A stretch of 64,000 nucleotides of DNA from Bicyclus anynana (Eukaryota > Arthropoda > Insecta > Lepidoptera > Nymphalidae): assembly GCF_947172395.1 (NCBI RefSeq), contig NC_069102.1, positions 14,160,250-14,224,249 of the forward strand, given 5' to 3'. Below, in pieces: positions 55,801 to 63,178 of this stretch. The first letter of the stretch is position 1; each line of letters begins with the position of its first letter. The position numbers and the translations under genes are program-made. The notes under the pieces are model-generated. The model was given only the letters and a program-made list of their open reading frames with translations, ran no database searches and was not told the DNA's origin.

Positions 55801-58800
55801 CCCTTGAGGATATGTAACTACTAGAAACGAGATTTTTTTGAATAAAAATGTTGAGCGTTTCAAAATTTTCAGTCACAGAAAATTAGTAAAAATGTTCTCC
55901 GGACCCTGGAAAGATGAACAAAACTGGCAAGCTTTAAGTTTAATACAAAGCTATTTTTTTTCATCAGTAATATATTTTTATCAGTAACTTCAATAAATGC
56001 AACGTAGATCAAAAGCCTTACTTTAATCTTGTACGGTAGTCCGGGCGATATGACGGCGCGATGTTTCGTGAGGAACTCTATTTTGACGGGCTCGTCCACC
56101 ACTTGTGAGATCACTGTTGTGTTCTGCCACAGGTGGGTTCCATCCTCCTGTAATAGCGAGAATCATTTTGATATTATCGATTAAGTAACGATGAAGAATA
56201 TAAAGCACAGCATGGCAGTCCTATGAGGGTGAAGGAGGAATGAGATCAAACAGTTCCCCAAGACAGTGTCCGAAAAATTACTCGTACCTATATCAATATA
56301 GTCAAACGTATCACTATTATTTTGATTTTAGCAGGTTTTTGTGGCGGAGCTGGTCTGGGGAAATAATGCCATGATTGTACCTAACTGACGCGGCTCTGGA
56401 TGTTTGGGAACGTCATATGGAAGAAGAAGAGTGGGGAGAACAACTGTGGGGTAGTGCGACGCTAGTCTAAATATCCTTCAAAGAATGTAAAACAAAATCC
56501 TGAGTACTATCGCCAACTAGCCGTGGAATGACTATATATATGAAAATTGTGGGTTACCACAATCTGCAAGTATAGTAAAGGATGAAGTAGTGAGTGCTAG
56601 TCAAGGATATACTTAGACCATTAATAACGGTCTAAGAGTATATAAGAAGCGACTCTTTATTCACGCTAATATCTTGGCAAACTTTTGACCGATGACTGTC
56701 CGTGGCATCTGAAACGTAAACATTAGAAGACAGGATGCACCGTATGAGCGCTGACTCCTTGAGGATCGATCTCCACAAGACAATGACATTTGTTCAAGGA
56801 CTGATCGCAGATTGGTTATACAAGACAAAAGTACCTGGAAGGAGAAGTCGGCCACGATGACGTCGGGCGGCGCGGCGCCGGACAGGCCGATGCGCTTGGT
56901 GGCGGCGGCGTGCCGGTGGCAGGCCTTGGGCGCGCGCAGCCGGACGGCGGTGCGGACGCCGGCGCCCGCGCCCCCCGCGCCCCCCGCGCCGCGTAGCCGG
57001 ATCACCAGCATGCCCTCCACCGCCTCCGACCACGGGTATCTGACATTAAAGTCTATATCAAACTTGATTCGATTTCAGGGTCTGTAGCCGAGTAGCACGT
57101 CGATTCTCGTTCTACGATCGCTAACGCTTCCAAAATTCAAAAATGTATGGGAATAAAATTTGCTATTGACAGGTCACGCGGTCAAGATATGTCATTCCCA
57201 TACATTTTTCCCATAAGTTTTCGAAGCGTTTGCTATCGTAGAAAGAGATTTGACGTGCCACTTGGGTACAGACCCACCCAATGGCCTCATGGACTCATTT
57301 AGTCCACCACGCTGTTACGAAAATTCTCTGGCATGCAGGTTTTCTCACGATGTTTTTCCTTCACCGTTTGAGACACGTGATATTTAATGTCTTTAAATTT
57401 CATTCGAACCCACAACCTCCGGAATCGGAGGCAGAGGTCGTATCCACTGTGCTATCACGGCTACATAAAATCCATCTCCATTCCAAATTTAAGCCAAATC
57501 GGTTCGTAGTTGCTGCATTAAAGAGTAAAGCGAAAGTTTGTATGGAACATCCATTTTCGCGCTTATAATATTAGTAGGAATAAGTTGCCTCACAATATGG
57601 AGCCAACTGTGGTATCATAGCTAATGTCACTTTGACAACCTTTTTGAATTAATAAACCGACTTTTTCGCGAACTGCCAAACGATCATCACATACGTTCAA
57701 ACTTTAACCCGCATTTACAAAGTAAATCTGTGTGTTTTTGAGCCTGGTCTTTAAAAAGTGGTCCTTCGAGCCGGAGTATTGGTGTTTATCTGTTACTAGC
57801 TGACGCCGCGCGGTTTCACCCACGTGGTTCCCGTTCCTGTAGAAGTACGGGGATAATATATAGTCTATAGCCTTCCTCGATAAATAGGCTATCTAACACT
57901 GAAAGAATTTTTCAAATCGGCCCAGTAGTTCCAAAGATTAGCGCGTTCAACCAAACAAACTCTTCAGCTTTTATTAGTGTAGATTGGTGTTTCCTGGTGG
58001 AGTACCTGACGCAGACAGTCCACACCAGCCGCTCGCTGCTCCTCAGCACCACGGGCGCGTGCCGCACCGTCAGCTGGAAGGGCGGCAGCTCGTAGTTGCC
58101 TACTGAGAACGAGGTGGAGCCCTGCAATATTACTACTAAGTCAAAGTCAACAACCGTTGTCCGTTGTCCCAGGTATCAGACATCGATGACATCGTCAAAC
58201 TCACCACAATAAAAAAATAATAAAAACCCGACTGCATAAAGTATAAAAACTTAAAGAAAGAAAATTTAGAAGTGTAGAAAGCAACTACAAAACAGTCGGT
58301 ACCTATATTGGATAGAATATTTTAGCCTACATTATTTGATAGGTCCCATATACACGAGTATATCCCATATAAGTACAAGATATGCGCGAAAACCCTTCTT
58401 GCAGTCGGGTGAAAAAACAACATTAAGAGATCTTAGAAACTCAGGTATTCCTGTATAATATACAGGAATACCTGAGTATCTTTATATACAGTGTATATAA
58501 TAGTTACATGATGAAAATTTTGAACATTAAACAGTGTATATTCGGACGCAATCTTGATGAGGTCTCGGAAAACAGCTACGTCAGTCGCTGGCGCACGTCA
58601 TACATAAGTTCAAGACGCGTGAGGTGACAGCGGCTGGGAGGAAAACGCGCGCGGGGTATGCCATGTCGCCGCGGCCCTGCGTTACCGCTGATATCTAAAG
58701 TTCCGTAACGACGAAGTAACGAAGTCATACCTGGGCGCCATCTGCCAGTCGAGCCCTGATGGTCCACTTGCCGGGCGGTGCCAGTTCATCCAGCTGATGC

Positions 58801-61800
58801 TGCAGCTGCGCCAGCCCCAGCCTGGTCCTCACTCGCTGCCACTGCGCCGTCTTCACCCCGTCCCAGGCGCCTCGGGGGCCTTCTAGCCAGACCTCCTCGA
58901 TCTTGAATAACAAGTACTTTTATAGGCAAGGAGTCGCTTTTATAAAGGTAGAAATGTTTACAAGTAGATTTAGATGTTTCCGAAGTTTAAAAGTAGATAT
59001 CCGAACGTACCTACGTACTTACAAAAATGAAACCTTTTTATGATTTTAATTTAAAATTGTTCAAAGTTTAGTTGTGGTTAATAATGGTTTAGTATGTTAT
59101 GGTTAGTAATGGTAGCCTAGAGGTTAGTGGCTAAGTCCCCCTTTTGAGGAGACTGAGAACGAATCTCCAAACTTTCTAAGTGTGCATAATTATATTTCCC
59201 TTTTGTAAGAGTTATTCATAACTTTCTAAGATATATTGTATGTATGTGTGAATTCTGCCAATCTGCATTGGACCAGCGTTGCAAAACCCCTCTCATTCTG
59301 AGAGGAGACTCGTGCTTATTAGTGAGCCGAATATGGGTTGTTAATGATGATGAGATAATAAAACGTTAAGTGAACTTAAGTAAACTGAACTTAACTATAT
59401 AATATTTATAACGAAGTTTGTACCTATGTCTATAATTAATATGAACCCGATTTAATTTTTCCTTAACAAATATAATTTATTTCATAGCAGGAAAAGAAAT
59501 TAGACGTGTCACTAGAGTGTAAGAGCTAGGCTAGACCGAGCTAGCGCGGTCAAGTGCTCGCGACTCGTGAGGGGAGACGCGGGTTATTCGTGCCTGCGTG
59601 TAGAGGAGAGCGGGCTCTAGAGGGACACTGACTTACTTGCACTCACTAGAATATACTTACTATCCTGTGAGCCGTGATAGCCCAGTGGATATAACCTCTG
59701 CCTCCGATTTCGAAGGGCGTGGGTTCGAATCCGGTCCGGGGCATGCACCTCAAACTTTTCAGTTGTGTGCATTTTAAGAAATTATTTATCAAACGGTGAA
59801 GGAAAACCATCGTGAGGAAACCTGCATACCAGAGAATTTTCTTAAATCTCTGCGTGTGTGAAGTCTGCCAGTCCGCATTGGGCCAGCATGGTGGACTATT
59901 GGCCTAACCCCTCTCTTTCTGAGAGGAGACTCGAGCTCAGCAGTGAGCCGAATATGGGTTGATAATGATAATGATGATGACTGTAAGAAGGTATCTTAGA
60001 AACATACTTATCTATAAAGAGGTATGATCTGAGTTTTTGTTTGTTACGAATAGGCTCCGTAACTACTGGATTCATTTTAAAAAATCTTTCAAATAATGGA
60101 AAGCTATTTTATCAGCGAGTAACATAGGCTTTTATCCCCGTATTCCTTAAAATCTTTGTATGTCCTAAAGTCCAGACTAAAGGAAAAGTTCTGGAGTCTG
60201 GATTATCTTACCGGCAAAGAAGAACCGCCAAGCGTTTATCCTTATGGTGTGAAGTATTGGAGATATGGGCCTGTTTAAGTTAAAGTATTAGGAGCTAACT
60301 TGGCGTCAATTTAATAATCCGAAGCCACATACGACTGAACCAACAAAGCAACTATTTACTAATAATCTTGATGAGTTATAGTGTAAAGCTGCGTGTCTAC
60401 CAGAGCGGAGCGAGGGAGCGTAGCGAGGGAGCGTAGCGGAGAAACGGACTAATGCGGAGTTGCGTATTGTCTGTCCACCGCAGCGGAGGGAGGGTGTGGA
60501 GCGGTGTTGCAGACCATGTTCAATAAATAACCTTAATGTTTATTTAACCCCGCTCCGCTTACCGGTTTCATATAAATCTTTAAACTAGCTCGCAAGTCCC
60601 TGTCCACTTAAGAGGAGCGGAGATTTCGTGCAATCCTATTGGTTCTCCGTTTCTCAGTTCCGCTGCGTCGCTCCGCTTCGGTGGACTGTCAGACTAAGTT
60701 TTGTATGAATTACTTACTATACCTATAGGTCCACTGGTGCAAAAGTAGCCAGTGTCTGCGCGCGCGGCGATGTGTCGCTAACCGGGTCAGTGAGACGCTG
60801 ACTGTGACACTAATTAGTCGCTGTCACTCTGCAGCTTGTAGGCATTTCTTATAATGTCCAGTTTTAGTTTTGACTAACAGATGGCCCGCGGTTTCACTCG
60901 CGTAGTTCCCGTTTCCGTGGCAATACAGAGAATTAAGTAGACTTTACAAGCACTTTGAAAAGTTTGAGTATTTGTAAAAACTATCACTGGTTCGGAAGGC
61001 AGGTTCTGCCTTACCAATTTATTTGTAAAAACCCCAATTAGATAAATCGGACTGTTGTCGCTTCAGATTTTTGCTTAGTTGTAGTACCAAGTCCTAACCC
61101 AAACTTTTTTACGCTTAATTGGAAGCGGAACGGAAGTATCGGTCATTATTTAAAAGATATAGCAATATTCCTACATAACTAGACATAACATGAAGTGAAA
61201 GCATTTCACTGTAACTGTGACATGGTATACTGGTTTTGCAAATCGCAAACTCTCTTTGTGAGATAAATTGGAGAGTTAAAGGAACAGTTACAATTTGTTG
61301 TAATGAAGTTTTTATTAAATTAATTTAAAAAAATAGCTCAAGACAACTTCAAGTTTGACTCGGTCACAGAGGGATCCGTACATTAACTTAAAATTTTGTT
61401 CTTACGAGGTGAAAATTGGTCAGGTGCAACCTATGTTTGAAAAATTGTTGTCTCTAAACATTGACATAGGTCGCGAAGTACGTTTCTAAGAAAAAACGTG
61501 AAGTTTTTATTAATTTAATATTAAAAAAAAATTGCTGCAAGCCAAGTCGGACTCGGTCACAGAGGGATCCGTACATATTCATTTAATAAAAAATTGTACT
61601 AACGAGGTGATAATTCGTCAGGTGCAACCTATTTTTGAAAAATTGTTGTCTCTAAACATTGACATAATATCGCGAAATACGTTTCAAAGGAAAATTGGTT
61701 CTCGATGTCAGACAGATAAAGTGATTTATGGTACCTAATACAAAAGGGTCTCCTTTTTGAAGTCCTTAAAAAAATTAAAAAAATAACCATCGAATTTGAA

Positions 61801-63178
61801 ATCCATACTCACATTGGTATGCGCAGGCGAGAGGTCAGCCTTAAACGCCACGGCCCGGAATCGAACCGTGTCCCCCGGCCGGTAACGTCCCCGCTCCGTG
61901 TGCACCACCACCACTCGCCCGCTGGCTATGCGTACTGGTACGCGGCGCTCCCACGCGCAGTTTGCTTCCGGATACCTATGATTTAATTTGAATTGGTATC
62001 CTTTATTATTATCACCTAATTTAAATGGTCTATTAAAGAGTAGGCTTATGATCAGTGACCCACACTCTTTAAGGGCATTTGGTGCCTGAATTAGAGTCAT
62101 CATAAGACTCTTAGACCAAAGTACTTTTTCCAACTGTATTATCTTAAAATCACATGTGCCTACAATAAAAAATATCAAATATATTTCTACTTTATACTCG
62201 TACGGTATTTATCTGCTGACCTATTCACTAATTTGGTCTTTATTTTCATCAACCTATTTTACTAAGTAATTACATTTAATCAACTGAGAACTGTCATCTA
62301 CCTACTGTATGATATCCACGAAGGGTTATCAGTAGACAAAAGATGACATTTGTCACATAGAATTTCAATTTCGTATATAAATCAACAAACATACGTCTAA
62401 GTTAATGAATTAGCCTGTTGGTCTCACCGTATGTTAACATTAAGTTCAGCTCTAGTGTTAGGTTTCAAAGGCACCGAAATATCCAGGCAGCCTCCGTCAC
62501 CTGAAAAATTAAAAATGTAGCTTAAAAATACAAAAACTCAAATTATACTTATAAATAAATACTTTTCTGTTGTTTCTTTCCTTTAAGTATTTAGTAAAAG
62601 TCAAAGTAAAATTACGTAATTTAATAAATACCATAAATATATTTATTTGGCACGAGCTCTGTCTGAAAAGAGCTCTAATCTCAATTCTTCAATAGACTCA
62701 AACATGAGATGAGAGAGAGATGAGATAGGAAACATCATCATCATTAGCAGTCCATATTCAGCTCACTGCTGAGCACGAGTCTCCTCTCAGAATAAGAGTG
62801 GTTATGCCAGTCCACCACGCTATACGGATTGTAAGACTTTACACACGTAGAAAATTAAGAAAATTCTTAGGTATGCAGGCTCACAATGATTTCCTTCACC
62901 GTTTGAGACACGTTATATTAAATACAACTAGAAAGTTGGAGATGCGAATCGAGATCCGAAACGAGAGGTCATATCCACTGGGCTATCACGGCTCCAAGTA
63001 AGACTTACCAGGTGCTAAATCCCTGGATGCAGTGACGGTTCCGTCATCAGTGAGTAGGGTGAGGAGGAGCCGCGCCGGGCCGTCCACGTGGAACCGGGAG
63101 ACGCAGGCTCTGCTGCTGCCGCCCGCCGTCAGCACCCCGGGAGCCAGGAATATGTGGTTCCTGTCTGTGCATGGCGAA
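37692..63178 (-). CDS. alpha-2-macroglobulin/complement-type thioester-containing protein (28 exons, signal-peptide exon not found)
   Basis: This is a secreted innate-immune or protease-trapping protein of the A2M/C3/TEP superfamily. Chaining 28 exons at consistent phase gives about 1,819 residues. By window numbering: MG1 1-81, MG2 81-192, MG3 192-299, MG4-MG5 299-572, MG6 and bait-like region 572-753, MG7 753-855, first CUB part 855-922, thioester domain 922-1225, second CUB part to about 1,300, receptor-binding domain (MG8) to 1441, then a tail of about 378 residues. The thioester motif GCGEQ is intact (Cys about 934). 'VFHHEL' at about 1047 puts a His where C3 has its catalytic His, at nearly the same spacing (113 residues). 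No anaphylatoxin domain is visible. The first placed exon needs two bases from an upstream exon that would carry the signal peptide. It could be TEP-like, CD109-like or CPAMD8-like; I cannot decide. Confidence 0.95.
38160..39162 (-). CDS. thioester protein exon 27: acidic Asn-rich tail
   Basis: Acceptor 'tgttgtag'; starts 'MYTISEDCPSRI', completing the receptor-binding domain, and then about 310 residues rich in Asn, Asp, Glu, Thr and Lys, ending 'PPKNFVPPPEI'. The donor 'atag|gtatataa' links to exon 28. Without splicing, the frame ends three codons on (TAA at 38152-38154). The tail looks disordered, with no membrane or GPI signal. Confidence 0.9.
39486..39679 (-). CDS. thioester protein exon 26: receptor-binding domain
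   Basis: Acceptor 'attattccag', donor 'acacaa|gtaagt'. It encodes 'LRRIELSPNSGKATLYLG' and 'KPAHAKVLDYYRP', the A2M receptor-binding signature (family pattern KPA-V-V-DYY). Confidence 0.95.
40535..40680. mobile_element. MITE-like inverted repeat
   Basis: 'aatggaattcatagacg' near the left end pairs with 'cgtctatgaattccact' at the right. 'cactgagtgtcgaa' and 'gacattcagcgggtg' pair imperfectly inside. Confidence 0.72.
42595..42830. mobile_element. SINE family 3 copy
   Basis: It shares 'acaagaaaaatctggagttg' and 'tgtgcttgcgcacactc'-like blocks with 48340-48600, where a tRNA-like head is recognisable. Strand relations inside the copy are not fully clear. Confidence 0.5.
43138..43255 (-). CDS. 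thioester protein exon 25: receptor-binding domain start
   Basis: Acceptor 'gttctgcag', donor 'cacgc|gtgagt'. It encodes 'ACVSWVGAFPEMALLEVALP' and 'GGFGADAASLYAQLQ', the A2M pattern 'MAIVEV-LPSGF'. Confidence 0.95.
43955..44620 (-). repeat. tandem array of about 103-bp units derived from exon 24 and its donor
   Basis: The anchor 'cagcttacct' (minus: end of exon 24 plus donor GTAAGCTG) stands at 44138, 44241, 44344, 44448 and 44551, a period of 103-104 bp. More diverged copies sit at 44037 and about 43,965. Each unit repeats the last roughly 53 exon bases ('FHCDNNTVCFCAATVE'), the donor and about 50 intron bases. The copy at 44551 is the real exon end. Units lack an obvious acceptor. Confidence 0.93.
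44559..44713 (-). CDS. thioester protein exon 24
   Basis: Acceptor 'cataaccag', donor 'gtcgag|gtaagc'. It encodes 'GRGCALVQATRSYN', a strong A2M-family signature, then 'PFHCDNNTVCFCAATVE'. It is followed downstream by copies of its own end. Confidence 0.95.
45027..45207 (-). CDS. thioester protein exon 23: CUB-domain part
   Basis: Acceptor 'tttgcccag', donor 'gagg|gtaaca'. It opens 'DTLVALEGLSRWS', continuing the 'GGFSSTQDTLVAL' family motif across the intron. Confidence 0.95.
45566..45624. repeat. perfect hairpin, 28-bp arms, 3-nt loop
   Basis: The arm 45566-45593 ('atcacaatgtcttgcgttga' at its start) pairs exactly with 45597-45624 around 'ata'. It lies in the intron between exons 22 and 23. 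Confidence 0.92.
45776..45933 (-). CDS. thioester protein exon 22: end of thioester domain
   Basis: Acceptor 'gtcatcag', donor 'acccag|gtgagc'. It encodes 'TSTEATGYALLALSE' and 'WLATHRNAAGGFSSTQ', helices of the alpha-alpha toroid. Confidence 0.96.
46355..46718 (-). CDS. thioester protein exon 21: thioester domain
   Basis: Acceptor 'tcccaccag', donor 'aactg|gtaagc'. It encodes 'GGLDEDGKISIVALTAYVVT' and later a Ser/Arg/Glu-rich insertion ('RRYEGESRSTNEAI'), then 'EDYVWWET'. The insertion makes this part longer than usual in the family. Confidence 0.95.
47151..47273 (-). CDS. thioester protein exon 20: thioester domain, catalytic-His segment
   Basis: Acceptor 'accttcag', donor 'cttaag|gtatct'. 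'NGCFRNEGHVFHHELK' aligns with C3 'VIHQEM': the first His (47163-47165) falls on the C3 catalytic His, where human A2M has Asn. Confidence 0.94.
47570..47800 (+). mobile_element. RTE-type LINE fragment
   Basis: 'cagaaatgagaagattcgca' and 'ggttcgaaaagccgatggaa' match the RTE coding end (NEEIRRR, RRADGR) but are degenerate. It lies in intron 19. Confidence 0.75.
48013..48137 (-). CDS. thioester protein exon 19: thioester domain
   Basis: Acceptor 'gtttgtag', donor 'caccgg|gtaacg'. It encodes 'GFTRQLQYAHPAGGFSAFG' and 'ASTWLTAFCVRYLRRA', classical A2M toroid motifs. Confidence 0.97.
48340..48600 (+). mobile_element. tRNA-derived SINE (family 3)
   Basis: It has a tRNA-like head with B-box 'aggttccgaatcccgggtca', then 'gcaagaaaaatagcagtctg', 'ttgggaagttggcggcgg' and 'caagagtgtgcgcaagcac'. 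A further fragment lies at 52485-52660. Confidence 0.7.
48774..48912 (-). CDS. thioester protein exon 18: thioester site
   Basis: Acceptor 'tattgcag', donor 'agag|gtacag'. It encodes 'DADALVQLPRGCGEQNMARL' and 'ATNLLALGYL'. Cys 48877-48879 and Gln 48868-48870 would form the internal thioester. Confidence 0.98.
49171..49289 (-). CDS. thioester protein exon 17: CUB-domain part
   Basis: Acceptor 'tctttcag', donor 'gct|gtgagt'. It encodes 'DSFRLTNAPVVWKWSQVK' and 'ESVTVWATGNTIAPLL', leading into the thioester domain. Confidence 0.92.
49380..49600 (+). mobile_element. SINE family 2 fragment
   Basis: 'caattgaggttttcttgatt', 'gcgttctggtatgatgtcgt' and 'tgattgcatcatcacttacc' match the body at 36150-36462 in opposite orientation. 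It lies in intron 16. Confidence 0.78.
49937..50019 (-). CDS. thioester protein exon 16
   Basis: Acceptor 'attttgcag', donor 'aaag|gtgagt'. It encodes 'DEVVIRIDVEAEGVPTQEYK' and 'SAMLCAK', the start of the CUB region. Confidence 0.92.
50281..50477 (-). CDS. thioester protein exon 15: MG7
   Basis: Acceptor 'cttttcag', donor 'gtcag|gtctgt'. It opens 'IKVQTLTDNL' and encodes 'VETVCIQPRSSVARRLEVSA'. Confidence 0.92.
50859..50966 (-). CDS. thioester protein exon 14: MG7 start
   Basis: Acceptor 'cgtcgtcag', donor 'cagt|gtgagt' with GTGAGT after AGT. It encodes 'VFREFFIHADGPRRLRRGDS' and 'VVPYRIFNYLYQAL', the A2M pattern before the CUB and thioester domains. Confidence 0.94.
50967..51630. other. 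thioester protein intron 13
   Basis: Non-coding; no element recognised. Confidence 0.6.
51631..51777 (-). CDS. thioester protein exon 13: end of bait region to MG7
   Basis: Acceptor 'ttttgtcag', donor 'ctacag|gtccgt'. It encodes 'SWLWRLAAVGANGSALVSAR' and 'APDSISRFEASAFCLAKNGV', matching the family 'ESWLW...PDSITTW' landmark. Confidence 0.95.
51830..52075 (-). mobile_element. SINE family 2 fragment
   Basis: It shares 'gatgcaatctaagatggaaa' and 'ccctttcggtttctacacga' with 36150-36462 in the same orientation. 'attagcccttgactac' is doubled at its left end. It lies in intron 12. Confidence 0.82.
52259..52428 (-). CDS. thioester protein exon 12: bait-like region
   Basis: Acceptor 'taatatccag', donor 'tctgag|gtaact'. 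It encodes a Ser/Ala/Pro-rich variable segment ('SDAPELPSSSIALMSSWLA') that sits where proteases cut A2M. No RXXR-type processing site is seen. Confidence 0.9.
52664..52775 (-). mobile_element. retrotransposon 3' end fragment
   Basis: On the minus strand it matches the 3' UTR of the 6179-10110 family ('gaaataaattcattttg'-like end, 'agtcaatcttgatgtttc'). It lies in intron 11. Confidence 0.78.
52877..53102 (-). CDS. thioester protein exon 11: MG6
   Basis: Acceptor 'ggcacaaag'. An alternative acceptor further upstream at 53,220 keeps an open frame but breaks phase with exon 10, so 53102 is chosen. Donor 'ctca|gtatga'. It encodes 'VEVSWTARQTLPGSVASLQI' and 'STPGPALCALTVLD'. Confidence 0.88.
53259..53443. 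mobile_element. MITE-like element, copy 1
   Basis: It starts 'cccgactgcataaa' and ends 'cttcttgcagtcggg', with internal pairing around 'cgggacct' and 'aggtcccg'. A second copy lies at 58227-58410. It is in intron 10. Confidence 0.82.
53922..54254 (-). CDS. thioester protein exon 10: MG5-MG6
   Basis: This exon has 111 codons; acceptor 'tctgatag', donor 'aataag|gtaggc'. It encodes 'VITRGGVIYRW', 'KVMLPIKVSHQMCPDSHLIA' and 'HFEMDECFANK'. Confidence 0.94.
54824..54985 (-). CDS. thioester protein exon 9: MG5
   Basis: Acceptor 'ttacatcag', donor 'tttgtg|gtgagt'. It encodes 'RTLLPVYLNLGHLTTPLTVH'. Confidence 0.92.
55263..55460 (-). CDS. thioester protein exon 8: MG4
   Basis: Acceptor 'ggttccag', donor 'tttcaa|gtaaga'. 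It encodes 'VKASRWDDKPAVNERVTVCR' and 'DAKGIGRVMFTADDDGKPYY'. Confidence 0.93.
56022..56147 (-). CDS. thioester protein exon 7: MG3-MG4
   Basis: Acceptor 'tattacag', donor 'attaaa|gtaagg'. It encodes 'VKIEFLTKHRAVISPGLPYK', the family motif 'KPGLPY' in variant form. Confidence 0.94.
56835..57039 (-). CDS. thioester protein exon 6: MG3
   Basis: Acceptor 'taatgtcag', donor 'ttccag|gtactt'. It encodes 'YPWSEAVEGMLVIRL', then a Gly/Ala run with simple-repeat GC-rich DNA (56,960-56,995) and 'PPDVIVADFSFQ'. Confidence 0.92.
57078..57275. mobile_element. MITE-like element with about 40-bp inverted ends
   Basis: 'gggtctgtagccgagt' and 'attctcgttctacgatcgc' pair with 'gcgtttgctatcgtagaaag' and 'cttgggtacagaccc'; 'aaaaatgtatgggaat' pairs with 'attcccatacattttt'. 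It lies in intron 5. Confidence 0.88.
57315..57475 (-). mobile_element. tRNA-derived SINE (family 1), minus orientation
   Basis: Reversed family body ('gtttttccttcaccgtttga') and reversed B-box, ending at 'tgtgctatcacggct'. It lies next to the MITE. Confidence 0.85.
57795..57985 (-). repeat. lepidopteran-type dispersed repeat
   Basis: This is the inverse of the element at 24205-24400: 'gcggtttcacccacgtggtt', 'atatatagtctatagcc', 'ttttattagtgtagatt'. It lies in intron 5. Confidence 0.8.
58006..58121 (-). CDS. thioester protein exon 5: MG3 start
   Basis: Acceptor 'atattgcag', donor 'gtcag|gtactc'. It encodes 'GSTSFSVGNYELPPFQLTVR', the typical 'F-V-YVLP-F-V' motif. Confidence 0.95.
58227..58410. 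mobile_element. MITE-like element, copy 2
   Basis: Same ends and interior as 53259-53443 ('cccgactgcataaagtat', 'ttctagaagtgtagaaagc'-like block, 'cttcttgcagtcgggt'). It lies in intron 4. Confidence 0.82.
58439..58477. repeat. perfect hairpin, 19-bp arms
   Basis: 'actcaggtattcctgtata' (58439-58457) pairs exactly with 58459-58477 around a single base. It lies in intron 4. Confidence 0.88.
58731..58901 (-). CDS. thioester protein exon 4: MG2
   Basis: This exon has 57 codons in phase 0; acceptor 'ttattcaag', donor 'gcccag|gtatga'. It encodes 'IEEVWLEGPRGAWDGVKTAQ' and 'LDELAPPGKWTIRARL'. Confidence 0.95.
59225..59355 (+). mobile_element. SINE family 1, 5'-truncated
   Basis: Body and tail only: 'tgccaatctgcattggacca', 'cattctgagaggagactcgt' and a tail 'gttgttaatgatgatgag'. 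Confidence 0.82.
59669..59985 (+). mobile_element. tRNA-derived SINE (family 1), full-length
   Basis: Complete head 'gagccgtgatagcccagtgg', B-box 'gggttcgaatccggtcc', full body, tail 'gataatgataatgatgatga'. This is the best reference copy in the window. Confidence 0.93.
60401..60695. mobile_element. MITE-like dispersed repeat, copy 2
   Basis: It begins 'cagagcggagcgagggagcg' and ends 'cgctccgcttcggtggactg'. It is colinear with 1-256. 'gagggagcgtagc' is doubled near its left end. Confidence 0.82.
60935..61015 (-). mobile_element. retrotransposon 3' end fragment
   Basis: 'tttacaagcactttgaaaag' and 'tggttcggaaggcaggttct' match the 3' UTR of the 6179-10110 family on the minus strand. Confidence 0.78.
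61320..61715. repeat. two-copy tandem repeat, period about 193 bp
   Basis: 'gggatccgtacat' at 61371 and 61564 opens two copies sharing 'acgaggtga', 'ggtcaggtgcaacctat'-like and 'gttgtctctaaacattgaca'. The 'actcggtcacagagggatcc' block resembles the known-looking repeat start at 63,415. Confidence 0.85.
61813..61975 (-). CDS. thioester protein exon 3: MG2 start
   Basis: Acceptor 'aaatcatag', donor 'accaat|gtgagt'. It encodes 'GRVVVVHTERGRYRPGDTVR' and 'FRAVAFKADLSP', the A2M 'QTDKPIYKPGDTVRFR' landmark in variant form. Confidence 0.97.
62428..62500 (-). CDS. thioester protein exon 2: MG1
   Basis: Acceptor 'atttttcag', donor 'atacg|gtgaga'. It encodes 'DGGCLDISVPLKPNTRAELN', with phase 1 in and 2 out, consistent with its neighbours. 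Confidence 0.9.
62738..62997 (-). mobile_element. tRNA-derived SINE (family 1), minus orientation
   Basis: It starts with the reversed tail 'catcatcatcattagcag' and ends with the reversed head 'ccactgggctatcacggct'. It lies in intron 1, abutting the splice donor region of exon 1. Confidence 0.9.
63009..63178 (-). CDS. thioester protein exon 1 (first placed): MG1
   Basis: Acceptor 'ctatttccag', donor 'cacctg|gtaagt'. It encodes 'NHIFLAPGVLTAGGSSRACV' and 'RLLLTLLTDDGTV', the usual MG1 opening 'Y-V-AP-VLRAG'. It needs two bases from an upstream exon that should carry the signal peptide. Confidence 0.94.

Larger units (their letters stand above)
58902..61812. other. thioester protein intron 3 (2.9 kb), repeat-rich
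   Basis: It contains two SINE family 1 copies, a MITE-like element, a retrotransposon end and a two-copy tandem repeat, listed separately. I see no other gene. Confidence 0.75.
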
